Source: Dehalococcoidia bacterium
GTDB lineage: Bacteria; Chloroflexota; Dehalococcoidia; Lucifugimonadales; Lucifugimonadaceae
DNA: 5,487 nt
Reading direction: 5' to 3'
Assembly: GCA_028278465.1 (NCBI GenBank)
Contig: JANQEF010000265.1
Span: forward strand, 1-5,487
The notes below the pieces were generated by a model. That model was given only the letters and a program-made list of their open reading frames with translations. It ran no database searches and was not told where the DNA came from. A program made the position numbers and the translations under genes. Shown here piece after piece: positions 1 through 5,487 of this stretch; the first letter of the stretch is position 1, and every line of letters starts with the position of its first letter.

Positions 1-1959
1 GTGCCTGCGATGTTCCTCGTTGCCGCGGGGATCGCGCTGCTGCGCGTCTTCCCTGCCGCGATGGACCTGACCGGCCGCGCCATGTCTTCGCGCGTCGGCA
101 GCCGCATCTTCCCGCCGTCCGTGGTCCTCGGCATCTGGCAAATGGCGCGCAGCCCGGCATCGCACTCCCGACTCTCGCTGCTACTCATCCTCACCGCAGG
201 CCTTGGTGTGTTCGCCGCCAGTTTCGCCTCGACACTCGAGCGCAGCGCCACCGAGCAGGTGCTCTACGACTCCGGCGCCGACCTGCGTTTGCCGTCGATC
301 ACCTCCAACACAGGCGGACCGAGCTTCAGGGCCGAGGACCATATCGCCGAAGTCGAGGGCGTGGTGGCTGCGACCGGCGTGTACCGGGAGAGCGGCTCGG
401 TCTCGTTTGGCACCTCGAACCAGTCGTTCGCCATGCTCGGCGTCGATGTAGAGACGATCGGCCATGTCGGGTGGTTCCGGGACGATTTCTCCTCAGGCTC
501 GATCACCGACAAGCTGGAGCGGATCGATGTCGGCGGCCGCGGCGGGATCGTGCTGCCGGACGAAGGGTTCTGGCTCAGCGCTCTGATACGTCCACTCTCC
601 AGGCAGCCGGACACGGTGTTCGTCGCGAGGCTGAGCGACGCCAACGACCGCTACTACACGATCCTGATGGGCGTGCTGCTGCCGGAAGCGATAGACAACG
701 GCCGCTTTCGGTGCACGGAGCCGGACCCGGAATCGCCGCCGGGCTGGTGCCGCGTAGGCGCACGCATCGCGCCGATACCGCTTGGCCGCTCCCGGCCGCT
801 GCTGATCGAGCGGCCGGTGAGGCTCCACTCGTTGGGCATCGTCGACTTCGGCAACGGCGCTGCGGCGGGCGCTCTCGACATCGACGACGTGGCGGTGTTG
901 ACGCAATCGGAGGACGAGCTGCTGGTGATCGAGGAGTTCGACGACCTCGAACGCTGGCGAACGCTTGAGCCGTCTGCGGACTCGCTTGGCGACACGTTCA
1001 GCGTGGCGTCCGACGATGACGGCAACCCGCAGGAAGGCATCGCGCGCTTCCGCTGGACCGCTGCCGGCCCGCGCGAGCTGCGCGGCATCTCGTTCGGCCA
1101 GGACGAGCCGGTGGTGCCGGTGCTTGCCAGCGAGACGTTCCTGGACGAGTTCGGCGTATCTGTTGGAGATCCCGTGCTGCTCGGCGTCGGACCGGCGCGG
1201 ATCAGGGCCGAGCTGCGAGGCCAGATCGACCTGTTCCCGACGCTGAAGCCGGATGAAACGCCGTTCCTGCTGGCCGATCACGACGCCGTTCACAGGAGCC
1301 TGAACCTTGCGCAGCTGATCGGTGAGAGACAACCGAACGAGGTGTGGATACGCACCGTCACCGGCGACATCGCCACCGCCAACCGCGATGGCTTTGTGCT
1401 TGACGTCGACGGCGAAGATCCGGTTGCCGCGAATGTGCAGGAACGGGTTGATGAGATAGATCTGCGCGCCGGCCGCATCATCGACCGGTCGGAGCTGCTG
1501 TCAGAGGTTGCCGTCGACCCGCTTGTGTCCGCGGGATGGCAGGCGTTACTCGGCATCGCGTTTTTGACCGTGCTTGTCGTCAGCGCAATCGGCTTCCTGG
1601 TGCATGTGCGTGTATCGTTCGACAGCAGGCGCGGCGAGCTGGCGCTGCTGCGGACGATGGGGCTTTCGATGCCTCAGCTGCTGGTGCTGGTGGTGCTGGA
1701 GCAGCTCATCGTTATCGGCGTCGCCGTCGGCATCGGCCTGTTCATGGGCACGAGGCTCGGCGATACCATCATCCCGTTCCTCGCCAACTCCGGCGAAGAC
1801 CGGGTGCTGGTGCCGCCGATGGTCCTGCAGATCGACTGGGCGGGCTTCGGCCTCACCTTCGGCCTGCTCGGCATAGTGTTCACAGCGGTTATCATCGCAA
1901 TTCTGTTCTCCGTATTTCGCATGTCGATACACCGCGTCATGCGAATGGGAGAGGGCTAG
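1..1959 (+). CDS. FtsX/MacB-type ABC transporter permease, 5' partial
   Basis: This is the membrane subunit of an FtsX-superfamily ABC transporter (MacB/LolC type), which uses ATP hydrolysis in the cytoplasm to move or extract substrates at the outer membrane face. The frame is open at the left edge. The GTG at base 1 is probably internal, because residues 3-20 look like the last helix of an upstream FtsX half. After that comes a complete FtsX unit: helix about 58-77, a large external domain about 78-512, then helices near 515-537, 561-584 and 616-638. The cytoplasmic loop RRGELALLRTMGLS (543-556) is the typical FtsX loop between the second and third helices. Residues 367-437 (VPVLASETF, VGDPVLLGV, FPTLKPDETPF) resemble the MacB periplasmic core. 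Residues about 175-365 are an extra, apparently beta-rich insert with two cysteines (C238, C250). It is cotranscribed with the two ATPase genes downstream. The substrate is unknown. Confidence 0.9.
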   Translation: MPAMFLVAAGIALLRVFPAAMDLTGRAMSSRVGSRIFPPSVVLGIWQMARSPASHSRLSLLLILTAGLGVFAASFASTLERSATEQVLYDSGADLRLPSITSNTGGPSFRAEDHIAEVEGVVAATGVYRESGSVSFGTSNQSFAMLGVDVETIGHVGWFRDDFSSGSITDKLERIDVGGRGGIVLPDEGFWLSALIRPLSRQPDTVFVARLSDANDRYYTILMGVLLPEAIDNGRFRCTEPDPESPPGWCRVGARIAPIPLGRSRPLLIERPVRLHSLGIVDFGNGAAAGALDIDDVAVLTQSEDELLVIEEFDDLERWRTLEPSADSLGDTFSVASDDDGNPQEGIARFRWTAAGPRELRGISFGQDEPVVPVLASETFLDEFGVSVGDPVLLGVGPARIRAELRGQIDLFPTLKPDETPFLLADHDAVHRSLNLAQLIGERQPNEVWIRTVTGDIATANRDGFVLDVDGEDPVAANVQERVDEIDLRAGRIIDRSELLSEVAVDPLVSAGWQALLGIAFLTVLVVSAIGFLVHVRVSFDSRRGELALLRTMGLSMPQLLVLVVLEQLIVIGVAVGIGLFMGTRLGDTIIPFLANSGEDRVLVPPMVLQIDWAGFGLTFGLLGIVFTAVIIAILFSVFRMSIHRVMRMGEG

Positions 1960-1969
1960 CGGCGAACCC

Positions 1970-1976
1970 GGAGAAG
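1970..1976 (+). promoter_or_regulatory. Ribosome binding site of the first ATPase gene
   Basis: GGAGAAG lies 8 nt upstream of the ATG at 1985, in the 25-bp gap after the permease stop. It supports that ATG as the start, and the short gap supports a single transcript. Confidence 0.75.
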
Positions 1977-1984
1977 TTTGCTGA

Positions 1985-2887
1985 ATGACGACAGTTCCTG
2001 AAGCCGAAGGTCCATACCTGGTCTGCAGCGGCCTGTTCAAGATCTACAAGGTCGCAGACCTGGAGGTCGTGGCGCTGCGCGGGCTCGAGCTTTCGGTGGA
2101 CCGCGGTGAGGTGATCGCGGTTGTCGGCGCTTCCGGCTCCGGCAAGTCGACGATGCTCAACATCCTCGCCGGCTACGACACGCCGTCCGCCGGGACCGTG
2201 CGCGTCGGCCGCTTCGACCTGCTCCACATGACCAACAAGGAGGTCGTGGAGTACCGCAGGCAGGAGGTCGGCTTCATCTGGCAGGAGACGTCTCGCAACC
2301 TGTTCCCGTACCTGACCGCCTACGAGAACGTCGAGTTGCCGATGCTGCTGACCGGCGTCCCGGCGAACACCCGACGCGAGCGCTCGAACGAGCTGCTGGA
2401 GATCGTGGGGCTGGGTCATCGTCGCGGCCACCGGCCTGCGCAGCTGTCTGGCGGTGAGCAGCAGCGTGTTGCGATAGCGGTTGCGCTGGCTAACCGGCCT
2501 CCGCTGCTGCTGGCTGACGAACCGACGGGCGAGCTGGACGAGGAGACGGCGGCCGAGGTTCTGGACCTGCTGAACAATGTGAACAAGGAGCTTGGCACGA
2601 CGATCGTGATCGTGACTCACGACCCGGCGATCTCTACCAGCGTCGGCCGCGCCATCGCCATCCGCGACGGCAAGACCAGCACCGAGACGACCCGCGCCGT
2701 GACGTTCGAGCGGGCGATCGGCGGCGAGACGGACGAAGGTGAAGACAGGGATGTCGAGGAGTTCCTGCTCGTCGACTCCAGCGGCTCGGTGCAGATCCCG
2801 CGCGAGGTGCTTGATCAGCTGGCGATCAGACGCCGGGTGAGACTCGGCGTGACGGACGGGAGGGTGACGCTTGAGTCAGGTGAGTGA
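1985..2887 (+). CDS. ABC transporter ATP-binding protein (LolD/MacB type) with C-terminal AbrB-like domain
   Basis: This is the cytoplasmic ATPase that powers the neighbouring FtsX-type permease. All nucleotide-binding motifs are present: Walker A GASGSGKST (48-56), Q-loop Q100 in GFIWQE, signature LSGGEQQR (154-161), Walker B LLLADE (174-179) with catalytic E179, D-loop GELD (182-185) and switch H212 in THD. YENVELP (113-119) is typical of the LolD/MacB subgroup. LolD proteins usually end near residue 225-235, but this one continues to 300. An acidic, poorly conserved-looking linker (about 234-257) leads to residues 258-297, where DSSGSVQIPREVL, then LAIRRRVRLGV, then DGRVTLE match the pattern of the AbrB/SpoVT swapped-hairpin fold (G-x-V-x-I-P followed by L-x-I and a last beta strand). 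The ATG start is backed by GGAGAAG 8 nt upstream. The last 17 bases overlap the next gene. The ATPase call is very secure. The AbrB-like call rests on pattern only. Confidence 0.95.
   Translation: MTTVPEAEGPYLVCSGLFKIYKVADLEVVALRGLELSVDRGEVIAVVGASGSGKSTMLNILAGYDTPSAGTVRVGRFDLLHMTNKEVVEYRRQEVGFIWQETSRNLFPYLTAYENVELPMLLTGVPANTRRERSNELLEIVGLGHRRGHRPAQLSGGEQQRVAIAVALANRPPLLLADEPTGELDEETAAEVLDLLNNVNKELGTTIVIVTHDPAISTSVGRAIAIRDGKTSTETTRAVTFERAIGGETDEGEDRDVEEFLLVDSSGSVQIPREVLDQLAIRRRVRLGVTDGRVTLESGE
2858..2864 (+). promoter_or_regulatory. Ribosome binding site deciding the TTG start of the second ATPase gene
   Basis: GGGAGGG sits 6 nt upstream of the TTG at 2871 and 15 nt upstream of an in-frame GTG at 2880. 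The spacing favours the TTG. The site lies inside the AbrB-like coding region of the upstream gene, so the two genes are probably translationally coupled. Confidence 0.65.
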
Positions 2888-3653
2888 TGCGGCGGAGACT
2901 GCGGCACGAGCTGCCAACGCTCCGCTGATACAGGTGCGCGATGCCAGCCGGTCGTTCCAGCTTGGAAGCGAGCAGGTTTACGCCGTACGGCACGTGAACC
3001 TGGAGATTCGACGCAACCGGTTCGTGACGCTGGTTGGCCGTTCAGGCTCCGGCAAGACGACTCTGCTGAACCTGCTCGCCGGGCTCGATCACCCGACCGA
3101 GGGCAAGGTGCTGTTCGAGGACCGAGACCTCGCCGACTTCAGCGAGGGCGAGATGATCAACCTGCGTCGAAATCGTATCGGCGTCGTTTTCCAGTCGTTC
3201 GCGCTGCTGCCTCTGCTTTCGGCGTACGAGAACGTGGAGCTGCCGCTGCGCATATCCGGCGTTGGCGCACGTGAGCGCAGTCGCCGCACCGACGAGGTGC
3301 TGGAGATGGTCGGGCTAACTCGTCGCGCAAGGCACCGGCCATTCGAGCTGTCCGGCGGTGAGCAGCAGCGGATATCTATCGCTCGCGCGGTTGCGATTCA
3401 GCCGGACATCATGCTGGCGGACGAGCCGACGGGTGAGCTCGACTCGACGAACGCGAGCAACATCTTCGGGTTGTTCCGCGAGATGTCACGGGAGCGCGGG
3501 ATGACGGTTGTTGCGACGACGCATGACCGCACGCTGCTGGACATGGCGGATGAGATCTACGAGATGTCTGACGGCACGCTGGTGCAGCGCTCCGGCCCGG
3601 CGCAGGATCCCGAGGCGCTGTTCAAGCGGCCAGACGAGGTGGACGAGGGCTAG
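2871..3653 (+). CDS. ABC transporter ATP-binding protein (LolD/MacB type)
   Basis: This is a second ATPase of the same operon, of ordinary LolD/MacB length (260 residues). Its motifs are complete: Walker A GRSGSGKTT (56-64), Q-loop Q108 in VVFQ, signature LSGGEQQR (160-167), Walker B IMLADE (180-185) with E185, D-loop GELD (188-191) and switch H218 in TTHD. YENVELP (119-125) is shared with the first ATPase, so the two are paralogues, though clearly diverged. It lacks the AbrB-like tail and ends in a short acidic stretch. The start is a TTG with GGGAGGG 6 nt upstream; it overlaps the previous gene by 17 nt in another frame. A GTG at 2880 is the alternative start. Two active-looking ATPases beside one visible permease could form a heterodimer, or serve two permeases, one of them upstream of the window. 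The sequence does not decide between these. Confidence 0.94.
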   Translation: MSQVSDAAETAARAANAPLIQVRDASRSFQLGSEQVYAVRHVNLEIRRNRFVTLVGRSGSGKTTLLNLLAGLDHPTEGKVLFEDRDLADFSEGEMINLRRNRIGVVFQSFALLPLLSAYENVELPLRISGVGARERSRRTDEVLEMVGLTRRARHRPFELSGGEQQRISIARAVAIQPDIMLADEPTGELDSTNASNIFGLFREMSRERGMTVVATTHDRTLLDMADEIYEMSDGTLVQRSGPAQDPEALFKRPDEVDEG

Positions 3654-3660
3654 CTAGCCC
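3647..3660 (+). terminator. Perfect 14-bp palindrome over the ABC operon stop codon, possible weak terminator
   Basis: GGGCTAGCTAGCCC is a perfect palindrome spanning the TAG stop at 3651-3653. As RNA it can form a 5-bp stem with loop AGCT, followed by GTTT. The stem is short and the T run has only three bases, so intrinsic termination is plausible but weak. Part of it overlaps one copy of the border repeat. Confidence 0.35.
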
Positions 3661-3663
3661 GTT
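3652..3663 (+). repeat. Left copy of a 12-bp near-direct repeat at the low-GC segment border
   Basis: AGCTAGCCCGTT here matches AGCAAGCCCGTT at 4991-5002 with one mismatch. The last eight bases, AGCCCGTT, are identical. The copy overlaps the end of the ABC operon. It may be the scar of an insertion or a chance match. Confidence 0.4.
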
Positions 3664-3845
3664 TCGGATTCCGACAGGTGTGATTCGCTAGTTCATCAGC
3701 GCGTGTTTGAGGATGGTATGATCGAAGTCGCGGCAAGGGAAATATCCTGCTAGGCCAATAAATTGCTCCCGGCCCCTTAAGTCGCTTAGCGCCGAATGCA
3801 GGCACAACTTTCTAACGTCACGTGAAGTGGCGAGGGACGTGTGCC
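3661..3845. other. Intergenic region upstream of the small membrane ORF
   Basis: No convincing gene lies here. It holds an imperfect palindrome TCGGATTCCGA (3664-3674), the extended -10 candidate at 3714-3722, an E-box-like palindrome CACGTG (3819-3824) and the ribosome binding site of the small ORF (3832-3836). Base composition is visibly lower in GC than the ABC genes. Confidence 0.5.
3714..3722 (+). promoter_or_regulatory. Candidate extended -10 promoter
   Basis: TGGTATGAT fits the extended -10 form TG-N-TATAAT with one mismatch in the hexamer. No good -35 box is seen at 17 bp; TTCATC at 3692-3697 is a poor fit at a 19-bp spacing. It would start transcription about 110-120 bp upstream of the small ORF and could serve both that ORF and the peptidase. 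Confidence 0.35.
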
Positions 3846-3971
3846 TTGTCTGAAGCGCTCTCAGCCTACAACCAGATCCTCACCGCAGTTCTCTCTACGG
3901 CCGGAACCCTCTCACTTGTCTGGATTGGTGTCCGGTTCCTCAGAAGTCGTCGCCGACGGCCACCGGACTAG
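3846..3971 (+). CDS. Small single-pass membrane protein, hypothetical
   Basis: This 41-codon ORF starts with TTG and begins MSEALSAYNQILTAVL. Residues about 11-29 are a hydrophobic helix (I11 to V29, with W26). A strongly basic end follows (R30, R33, R35-R38), then PPD. The positive-inside rule predicts the N-terminus outside and the C-terminus in the cytoplasm. GAGGG at 3832-3836 lies 9 nt upstream, a good spacing. An in-frame GTG at 3822 would add eight residues (MKWRGTCA), but its own ribosome binding site is not evident. The frame contains 24 G/C third positions in 40 codons. I recognise no family. Its placement 131 bp ahead of the peptidase, inside the same low-GC segment, suggests the two belong together, for example as a membrane anchor, sensor or substrate. 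That role is a guess. A chance ORF remains possible at this length. Confidence 0.5.
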   Translation: MSEALSAYNQILTAVLSTAGTLSLVWIGVRFLRSRRRRPPD

Positions 3972-4102
3972 AAGCCTAAGAAACGGCCGAGCCGCATGGG
4001 CGGCTTTGCGCGACGGCTAAACTAAGCCAACCGGTGATAGTTAAAGACTACCGGCACCGACCGCCGCCGAGTAGACACGTTACCTGCAAACTCTAGCGAC
4101 TC
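3972..4102. other. Structured leader between the small ORF and the peptidase gene
   Basis: Three hairpins follow one another in 65 nt. The first is 3990-4005. The second is GGCT/AGCC with a six-base loop (4015-4028). The third is 4031-4054, where CCGGT and AGT pair with ACT and ACCGG around the loop TAAAG, leaving a three-base bulge GAT. No clear Shine-Dalgarno sequence precedes the peptidase start. The region may be a regulatory 5' leader or simply spacer with local symmetry. Confidence 0.4.
3990..4005 (+). terminator. Hairpin after the small ORF, weak terminator-like
   Basis: AGCCGC, loop ATGG and GCGGCT form a perfect 6-bp GC-rich stem 18 nt after the small ORF stop. The last T of the stem and the next two bases make TTT, then GCGCG, so the U tract is minimal. 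It may be a weak terminator or attenuator before the peptidase gene. Confidence 0.35.
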
Positions 4103-4963
4103 GTGGCTCTCCCACCAGAGACAACCGACGCCGCCGTGTTCGTCGGAAACAAACTGGCCAACGGGGACTTTGAACCTCAAGGCACAGCGTTTTTCGTCGC
4201 CATCGGCGGCGATGGCTTGGACGATCATTCTCTGTTTCTGCTGACTGCCGACCATGTACTGGAGGCCGCTGAAGGAAACGACTTCGACGGCAAAGTACGC
4301 CTACGCATCAACACGGAGCATGGTGACTTCAAGCTAGTTGCAACGGATCGGGCTGAATCGTGGGTTAAGCACTCAGACGAACGAGTTGACGCCGCGGCTA
4401 TGTTCTGGAGACGGGACAGTGTTGGTGATCTGGCGATAAGGACATTCCCTGATAAGACGTTTGCGCTTGGCGATCGTCTTCTTGCGAGGCGTGCTGTGGT
4501 GTCACTTGGCGATGATGTTTACTTCCCTGGACTGTTCGCGAAGCACCACGGTAGGGCGCGCAATGTGGCAATAGTCAGACACGGCAAAATAGCGATGCTC
4601 GCCAATGAGCAAGAACTTATCGGTGGTGTGATGTTCGCTCACTTGATCGAAGCGCGGTCGATTGGCGGCCACAGTGGTTCGCCGGTGATCGTCCAGCATG
4701 GCCCGATGAGACAATTGCCACCTGGAACGAGCCAGCACACTTTCCCGAACGATACATTCGATGTGATTTACTTGTTACTTGGCATGGTTCAAGGTCATTT
4801 CACCGGGGCCATGCTGGAAGCGGACTCACTTTTGCAAGACAACGGCCAAGAAAGCGTTAATCAAGGCATTGCCACTGTGGTTCCCGTGGAGAAGTTATGG
4901 GAATTACTTACTACGGGAGGGTTGGCAGAGAGGGCGGAAAAGGAGAAGACAGAAAGGCGGTAG
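4103..4963 (+). CDS. Trypsin-like serine peptidase, predicted cytoplasmic
   Basis: This is a 286-residue protein of the chymotrypsin-fold (trypsin-like peptidase) type, predicted to cleave peptide bonds. The usual order of motifs is present: GTAFFVA (27-33), then LLTADHVLE (46-54) with the catalytic histidine H51, then DERVDAAAMF (92-101) with the aspartate D96, then IGGHSGSPVIV (187-197) with the nucleophile S191. The full triad implies an active enzyme. No signal peptide or membrane helix is seen, unlike DegP/HtrA proteases, and there is no PDZ domain. The last residues (275-286) are highly charged and hydrophilic. The GTG start is the first possible one after an in-frame TAG at 4094-4096, but it has no clear ribosome binding site. 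A GTG at codon 12 is the alternative but would cut into the first beta strand. The gene is lower in GC than its neighbours, which suggests horizontal acquisition. Its target and pathway are unknown. Confidence 0.85.
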   Translation: MALPPETTDAAVFVGNKLANGDFEPQGTAFFVAIGGDGLDDHSLFLLTADHVLEAAEGNDFDGKVRLRINTEHGDFKLVATDRAESWVKHSDERVDAAAMFWRRDSVGDLAIRTFPDKTFALGDRLLARRAVVSLGDDVYFPGLFAKHHGRARNVAIVRHGKIAMLANEQELIGGVMFAHLIEARSIGGHSGSPVIVQHGPMRQLPPGTSQHTFPNDTFDVIYLLLGMVQGHFTGAMLEADSLLQDNGQESVNQGIATVVPVEKLWELLTTGGLAERAEKEKTERR

Positions 4964-4990
4964 TCAGGTCTGTCGCTGCCCCGAGGCTCC

Positions 4991-5002
4991 AGCAAGCCCG
5001 TT
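4991..5002 (+). repeat. Right copy of the 12-bp near-direct repeat
   Basis: AGCAAGCCCGTT matches 3652-3663 at 11 of 12 positions and lies between the peptidase stop (4963) and the purK stop (5006-5008). The 42-bp gap between the convergent genes (4964-5005) also contains a weak GGCT/AGCC stem (4985-4998). No strong bidirectional terminator is visible. Confidence 0.4.
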
Positions 5003-5005
5003 CTC

Positions 5006-5487
5006 TCAGGCGCTGGCGCCCCGCGCCTTGTCTCGTGCCAGGTTCGCCCTGTGCAGCGCCTTCTCCACCGAATCGGCTACCACCGTGATGTGGCCCATCT
5101 TGCGGCCCGGCCTCGCCTCAGCCTTGCCGTACAGGTGCAGGCTCGAGCCAGGCACGCTAAGCGCATCCGCCCACGCCGGCTCGCCGTTCGCATCGGCCCA
5201 CACATCGCCCAGCAGGTTCACCATCACCGTCGGCCGCGCCATCTCGACCGATCCCATCGGCAGACCCGCCAGGATGCGCACCAGCTGCTCGAACTGCGAC
5301 GTGGCACAGCCCTCGATGGTGTAGTGGCCCGAGTTGTGCGGACGCGGTGCAAGCTCGTTGATCAGGATCTCGTCGTCCTCCGTCAGGAACATCTCGACGG
5401 CGATGAGCCCACGGACGTCGCGCGTCTCGGCCACCGACTTCGCAAGCTCAGACGCTCGTTCGGCGATGTGCGGCTCGATGCGAGCGG
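5006..5487 (-). CDS. purK: 5-(carboxyamino)imidazole ribonucleotide synthase (PurK), C-terminal part
   Basis: PurK is an ATP-grasp enzyme that makes N5-carboxyaminoimidazole ribonucleotide from AIR, bicarbonate and ATP; PurE then rearranges the product. This is a cytoplasmic step of de novo purine synthesis. The visible 160 residues are the C-terminal part. GLIAVEMFLTEDDEILINE carries the metal-binding acidic residues of the ATP-grasp fold, and it is followed by the PurK hallmark LAPRPHNSGHYT and by TSQFEQLVRILAGLP. The C-terminal segment (PTVMVNLLGDVW, then LHLYGKAEARPGRKMGHITV) is the usual small PurK end domain. The frame stays open from 5434 to the window edge (in protein order ARIEPHIAERASELAKSV precedes AETRDVRG), so the gene continues beyond the window and a start at 5434 would be an artefact. 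The gene converges on the peptidase and is GC-rich like the ABC operon. Confidence 0.95.
   Translation of the reverse strand, partial: ARIEPHIAERASELAKSVAETRDVRGLIAVEMFLTEDDEILINELAPRPHNSGHYTIEGCATSQFEQLVRILAGLPMGSVEMARPTVMVNLLGDVWADANGEPAWADALSVPGSSLHLYGKAEARPGRKMGHITVVADSVEKALHRANLARDKARGASA

Noticed and set aside
1..3. GTG at the window edge as the true start of the permease
   Set aside because: The residues just after it form a membrane helix that precedes a complete FtsX unit, as expected in the middle of a two-part permease. No upstream bases are available to show a ribosome binding site.
493..1332. Long - strand ORFs opposite the permease, including one of 279 codons
   Set aside because: They are Arg/Ala-rich products opposite a permease with clear FtsX features. 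High GC content makes such long shadows common.
3719..3754. An 11-codon ORF (ATG to TAG) with GAGGA 5 nt upstream, a possible leader peptide
   Set aside because: It overlaps the extended -10 candidate, so both cannot function together, and its sequence shows no run of regulatory codons.
3841..4020. A 59-codon ORF from GTG at 3841 overlapping the small membrane ORF
   Set aside because: Its product is a Ser/Arg/Pro-rich sequence without domain or membrane segment, typical of an out-of-frame reading. It also runs through the 3990-4005 hairpin. The TTG frame at 3846 gives a far more protein-like product.
4022..4255. A 77-codon ORF on the - strand over the peptidase start
   Set aside because: It is a shadow opposite the peptidase, which has clear catalytic motifs. 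It shows no recognisable domain of its own.
5009..5020. Inverted repeat GGCGCTGGCGCC at the purK end as a terminator
   Set aside because: It lies inside the last codons of purK, leaves only a 4-bp stem with a realistic loop, and has no T run on either strand.
4779..5324. A 181-codon + strand ORF spanning the peptidase end and purK
   Set aside because: It crosses two well-supported genes in another frame and is rich in Arg, Ser, Ala and Pro, as expected for an antisense frame in GC-rich DNA.

Overview
The window looks like a piece of a GC-rich bacterial chromosome. It carries the end of an FtsX/MacB-type ABC export operon on the + strand, then a short segment of lower GC holding a trypsin-like peptidase and a probable tiny membrane protein, and at the right edge the 3' part of purK on the - strand. 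Three features suggest an uncultured Chloroflexota-like organism: a very large FtsX permease, two adjacent LolD/MacB-type ATPases with GELD in the D-loop, and an AbrB-like tail on one ATPase. This placement is an inference from protein style only and is not secure.

Positions 1-3653 form one operon. The permease reading frame is already open at the left edge and ends at 1959. The first ATPase (1985-2887) follows after 25 bp. The second ATPase (2871-3653) starts on a TTG inside the end of the first. Together they should make an ATP-driven complex that works on lipids, lipoproteins or small molecules at the outer face of the membrane. The substrate cannot be told from this window. The first ATPase carries about 40 extra C-terminal residues that look like an AbrB/SpoVT swapped-hairpin domain, which is the most unusual protein feature in the operon.

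Positions 3654-4963 differ in character. Hand counts of 60-base lines give 52% GC (4321-4380), 38% (4741-4800) and 50% (4861-4920), against 67% in the ABC region (2101-2160) and 70% in purK (5101-5160). This segment holds an extended -10 promoter candidate, a 41-codon ORF with a good ribosome binding site and one transmembrane helix, a run of hairpins, and a 286-residue peptidase of the chymotrypsin fold with an intact His-Asp-Ser triad and no signal peptide. A near-identical 12-bp direct repeat, AGC(T/A)AGCCCGTT, lies at both borders (3652-3663 and 4991-5002). The simplest reading is a small acquired cassette between two chromosomal genes.

Positions 5006-5487 encode the C-terminal part of PurK of de novo purine synthesis, convergent with the peptidase and cut by the window edge. 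I saw no tRNA, rRNA, CRISPR array or transposase.
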